From an uncultured Bacilli bacterium (GTDB lineage Bacteria; Bacillota_I; Bacilli_A; RF39; UBA660): DNA of 6,574 nucleotides. Under the pieces are notes generated by a model. That model did not search any database and was not told the origin of the DNA. It saw nothing but the letters and a program-made list of their open reading frames with translations. Both the position numbers and the translations under genes were made by a program. The stretch's first letter is position 1. Every line of letters starts with the position of its first letter. The DNA is taken from NCBI GenBank assembly GCA_947632275.1, contig CANROR010000064.1, forward strand, positions 1 through 6,574. The letters run 5' to 3'. This document shows positions 6,013-6,574 of the stretch, one piece after another.

Positions 6013-6312
6013 ATGACCGAAAAATGTTGTGATAAAAGAAAATATCCGCGAGGGCAAAAAGATGTTGACTTAATTAATAAACGAATTAATCGTCTAATTG
6101 GGCAAATGGAAGGAATTAAAAAGATGATTAATAATGATACTTATTGTAATGAGGTCTTAATTGAACTCGCGGCCGTGGAAAAAGCATTAAAGAATTTGAC
6201 CAATCTTATTTTGGAAGATCATTTATATAGTTGCATTGCTAGCGATTTAGAAGAAGGAAAAATTAATTCCGTTGAGGAAATAATTAGTTTATTTAAAAGG
6301 TTTAATAAGTAA
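6013..6312 (+). CDS. csoR: Copper-sensing transcriptional repressor CsoR
   Basis: CsoR is a small all-helical DNA-binding repressor that releases its operator when Cu(I) binds. The 99-residue product shows the family core NRINRLIGQMEGIKKMINNDTYC. The Cu(I) ligand triad of true CsoR proteins is intact: C45 (DTYC), H70 and C74 (EDHLYSC). The spacings of 25 and 4 equal those of C36-H61-C65 in the M. tuberculosis protein. Y44 occupies the conserved second-shell tyrosine position, and E88/E89 lie near the conserved glutamate. This separates it from the formaldehyde (FrmR), nickel (RcnR) and persulfide (CstR) members. An extra CC pair at residues 5-6, seen in several relatives, may add metal affinity. 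It is the first gene of the copper operon, directly behind a candidate operator, so autoregulation is expected. copZ follows after 11 bases. Assignment is strong. Confidence 0.93.
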   Translation: MTEKCCDKRKYPRGQKDVDLINKRINRLIGQMEGIKKMINNDTYCNEVLIELAAVEKALKNLTNLILEDHLYSCIASDLEEGKINSVEEIISLFKRFNK

Positions 6313-6323
6313 AGGAGATTACG

Positions 6324-6539
6324 ATGGAAAATTTAGAATTAAAAGTTCAAGGTATGAAATGCGCCGGGTGCGAAAACCGGATTAAAAAAGCTTTAACTAC
6401 TTTAAAAGAAGTAAAAGAAGTTACGGCTAGTTTTAAGGATAATGCGGTTAAAATAACCTTAAAAAAAGCTTTAACTCCCGAATTAAAGCAAAAAATCATC
6501 ACAATAATTACTAATTTAGATTTTGTTGTTGAGGAATAA
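6324..6539 (+). CDS. copZ: Copper chaperone (heavy-metal-associated domain)
   Basis: CopZ is a cytosolic chaperone that carries Cu(I) to the CopA exporter and can exchange it with CsoR. The 71 residues form a single HMA (ferredoxin-like beta-alpha-beta-beta-alpha-beta) domain of the usual CopZ length. The metal loop GMKCAGCENRI (10-20) supplies C13 and C16. Later elements follow the fold: VKEVTASFKDNAVKITL (34-50) as beta2-beta3, ELKQKIITII as helix 2, and a terminal strand with DFVVEE. The gene is preceded by AAAGGAG (6311-6317) six bases before the ATG. It sits between csoR and the start of a second HMA-type reading frame, with which it shares one base in TAATG. A zinc or cadmium chaperone is possible from the motif alone, but the Cu-type CsoR next to it favours copper. 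Confidence 0.92.
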   Translation: MENLELKVQGMKCAGCENRIKKALTTLKEVKEVTASFKDNAVKITLKKALTPELKQKIITIITNLDFVVEE

Positions 6540-6574
6540 TGAAACATATTATTTTAAATATTGCCGGCATGACT
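6539..6574 (+). CDS. copA: Start of copper-transporting P-type ATPase, cut by the window edge
   Basis: Only 12 codons are present, reading MKHIILNIAGMT. This is the beginning of an HMA domain: a short strand leading into (A/E)GMTC, with the CxxC expected just beyond the window. The ATG shares its A with the copZ stop (TAATG), and GAGGA at 6531-6535 is the ribosome site. The order csoR-copZ-copA is common in Gram-positive copper operons, so a CopA-type Cu(I)-exporting P1B ATPase is the most likely product. A second small HMA chaperone cannot be excluded from 12 residues. Confidence 0.75.
   Translation, partial: MKHIILNIAGMT

Overview
The window is AT-rich, densely packed bacterial DNA with every gene on the + strand. 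Low GC, strong AAGGAGG/AGGTGA-type Shine-Dalgarno sites, extended -10 promoters (TGnTATAAT) and the protein types present point to a low-GC Gram-positive lineage (Bacillota or a relative close to Mollicutes); I cannot place it more precisely. The standard bacterial code fits. Tryptophan is written TGG in the recognisable families, nine visible stops are TAA and one is TGA. There are no RNA genes, insertion sequences, CRISPR arrays or intergenic gaps longer than about 75 bases.

Layout. (1) 1-470: the 3' two-thirds of frr (ribosome recycling factor), a hairpin terminator, and a short gap with a weak promoter. (2) 471-1962: fmt (methionyl-tRNA formyltransferase), overlapping by 8 bases a gene for an unrecognised single-pass membrane protein. 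(3) 1963-4060: a strong extended -10 promoter, a DUF1003 two-helix membrane protein, and a 500-residue protein with a C-terminal Mrr-like PD-(D/E)XK nuclease domain whose start lies inside the preceding gene. (4) 4061-5937: a second extended -10 promoter and three tightly overlapping genes: a PF06541-type multi-pass membrane protein, an unrecognised two-helix membrane protein, and a MmcQ/YjbR-family protein. (5) 5938-6574: a copper-response operon with a CsoR-like operator and promoter, csoR, copZ, and the first 12 codons of what is almost certainly copA.

How the genes work together. frr and fmt are translation housekeeping genes, for ribosome recycling and initiator tRNA formylation. The copper operon is a self-contained circuit: CsoR represses, Cu(I) relieves repression, CopZ carries Cu(I), and the P-type ATPase exports it. 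The middle of the window holds two short operons of membrane proteins plus a nuclease-fold and a YjbR-fold protein, with no established joint function. The best candidate for something undescribed is the DUF1003/Mrr-like nuclease pair, because the first 340 residues of the nuclease protein match no family I recognise. Evidence that it is a new defence system is circumstantial: its base composition looks like that of its neighbours and there are no mobile-element remains.
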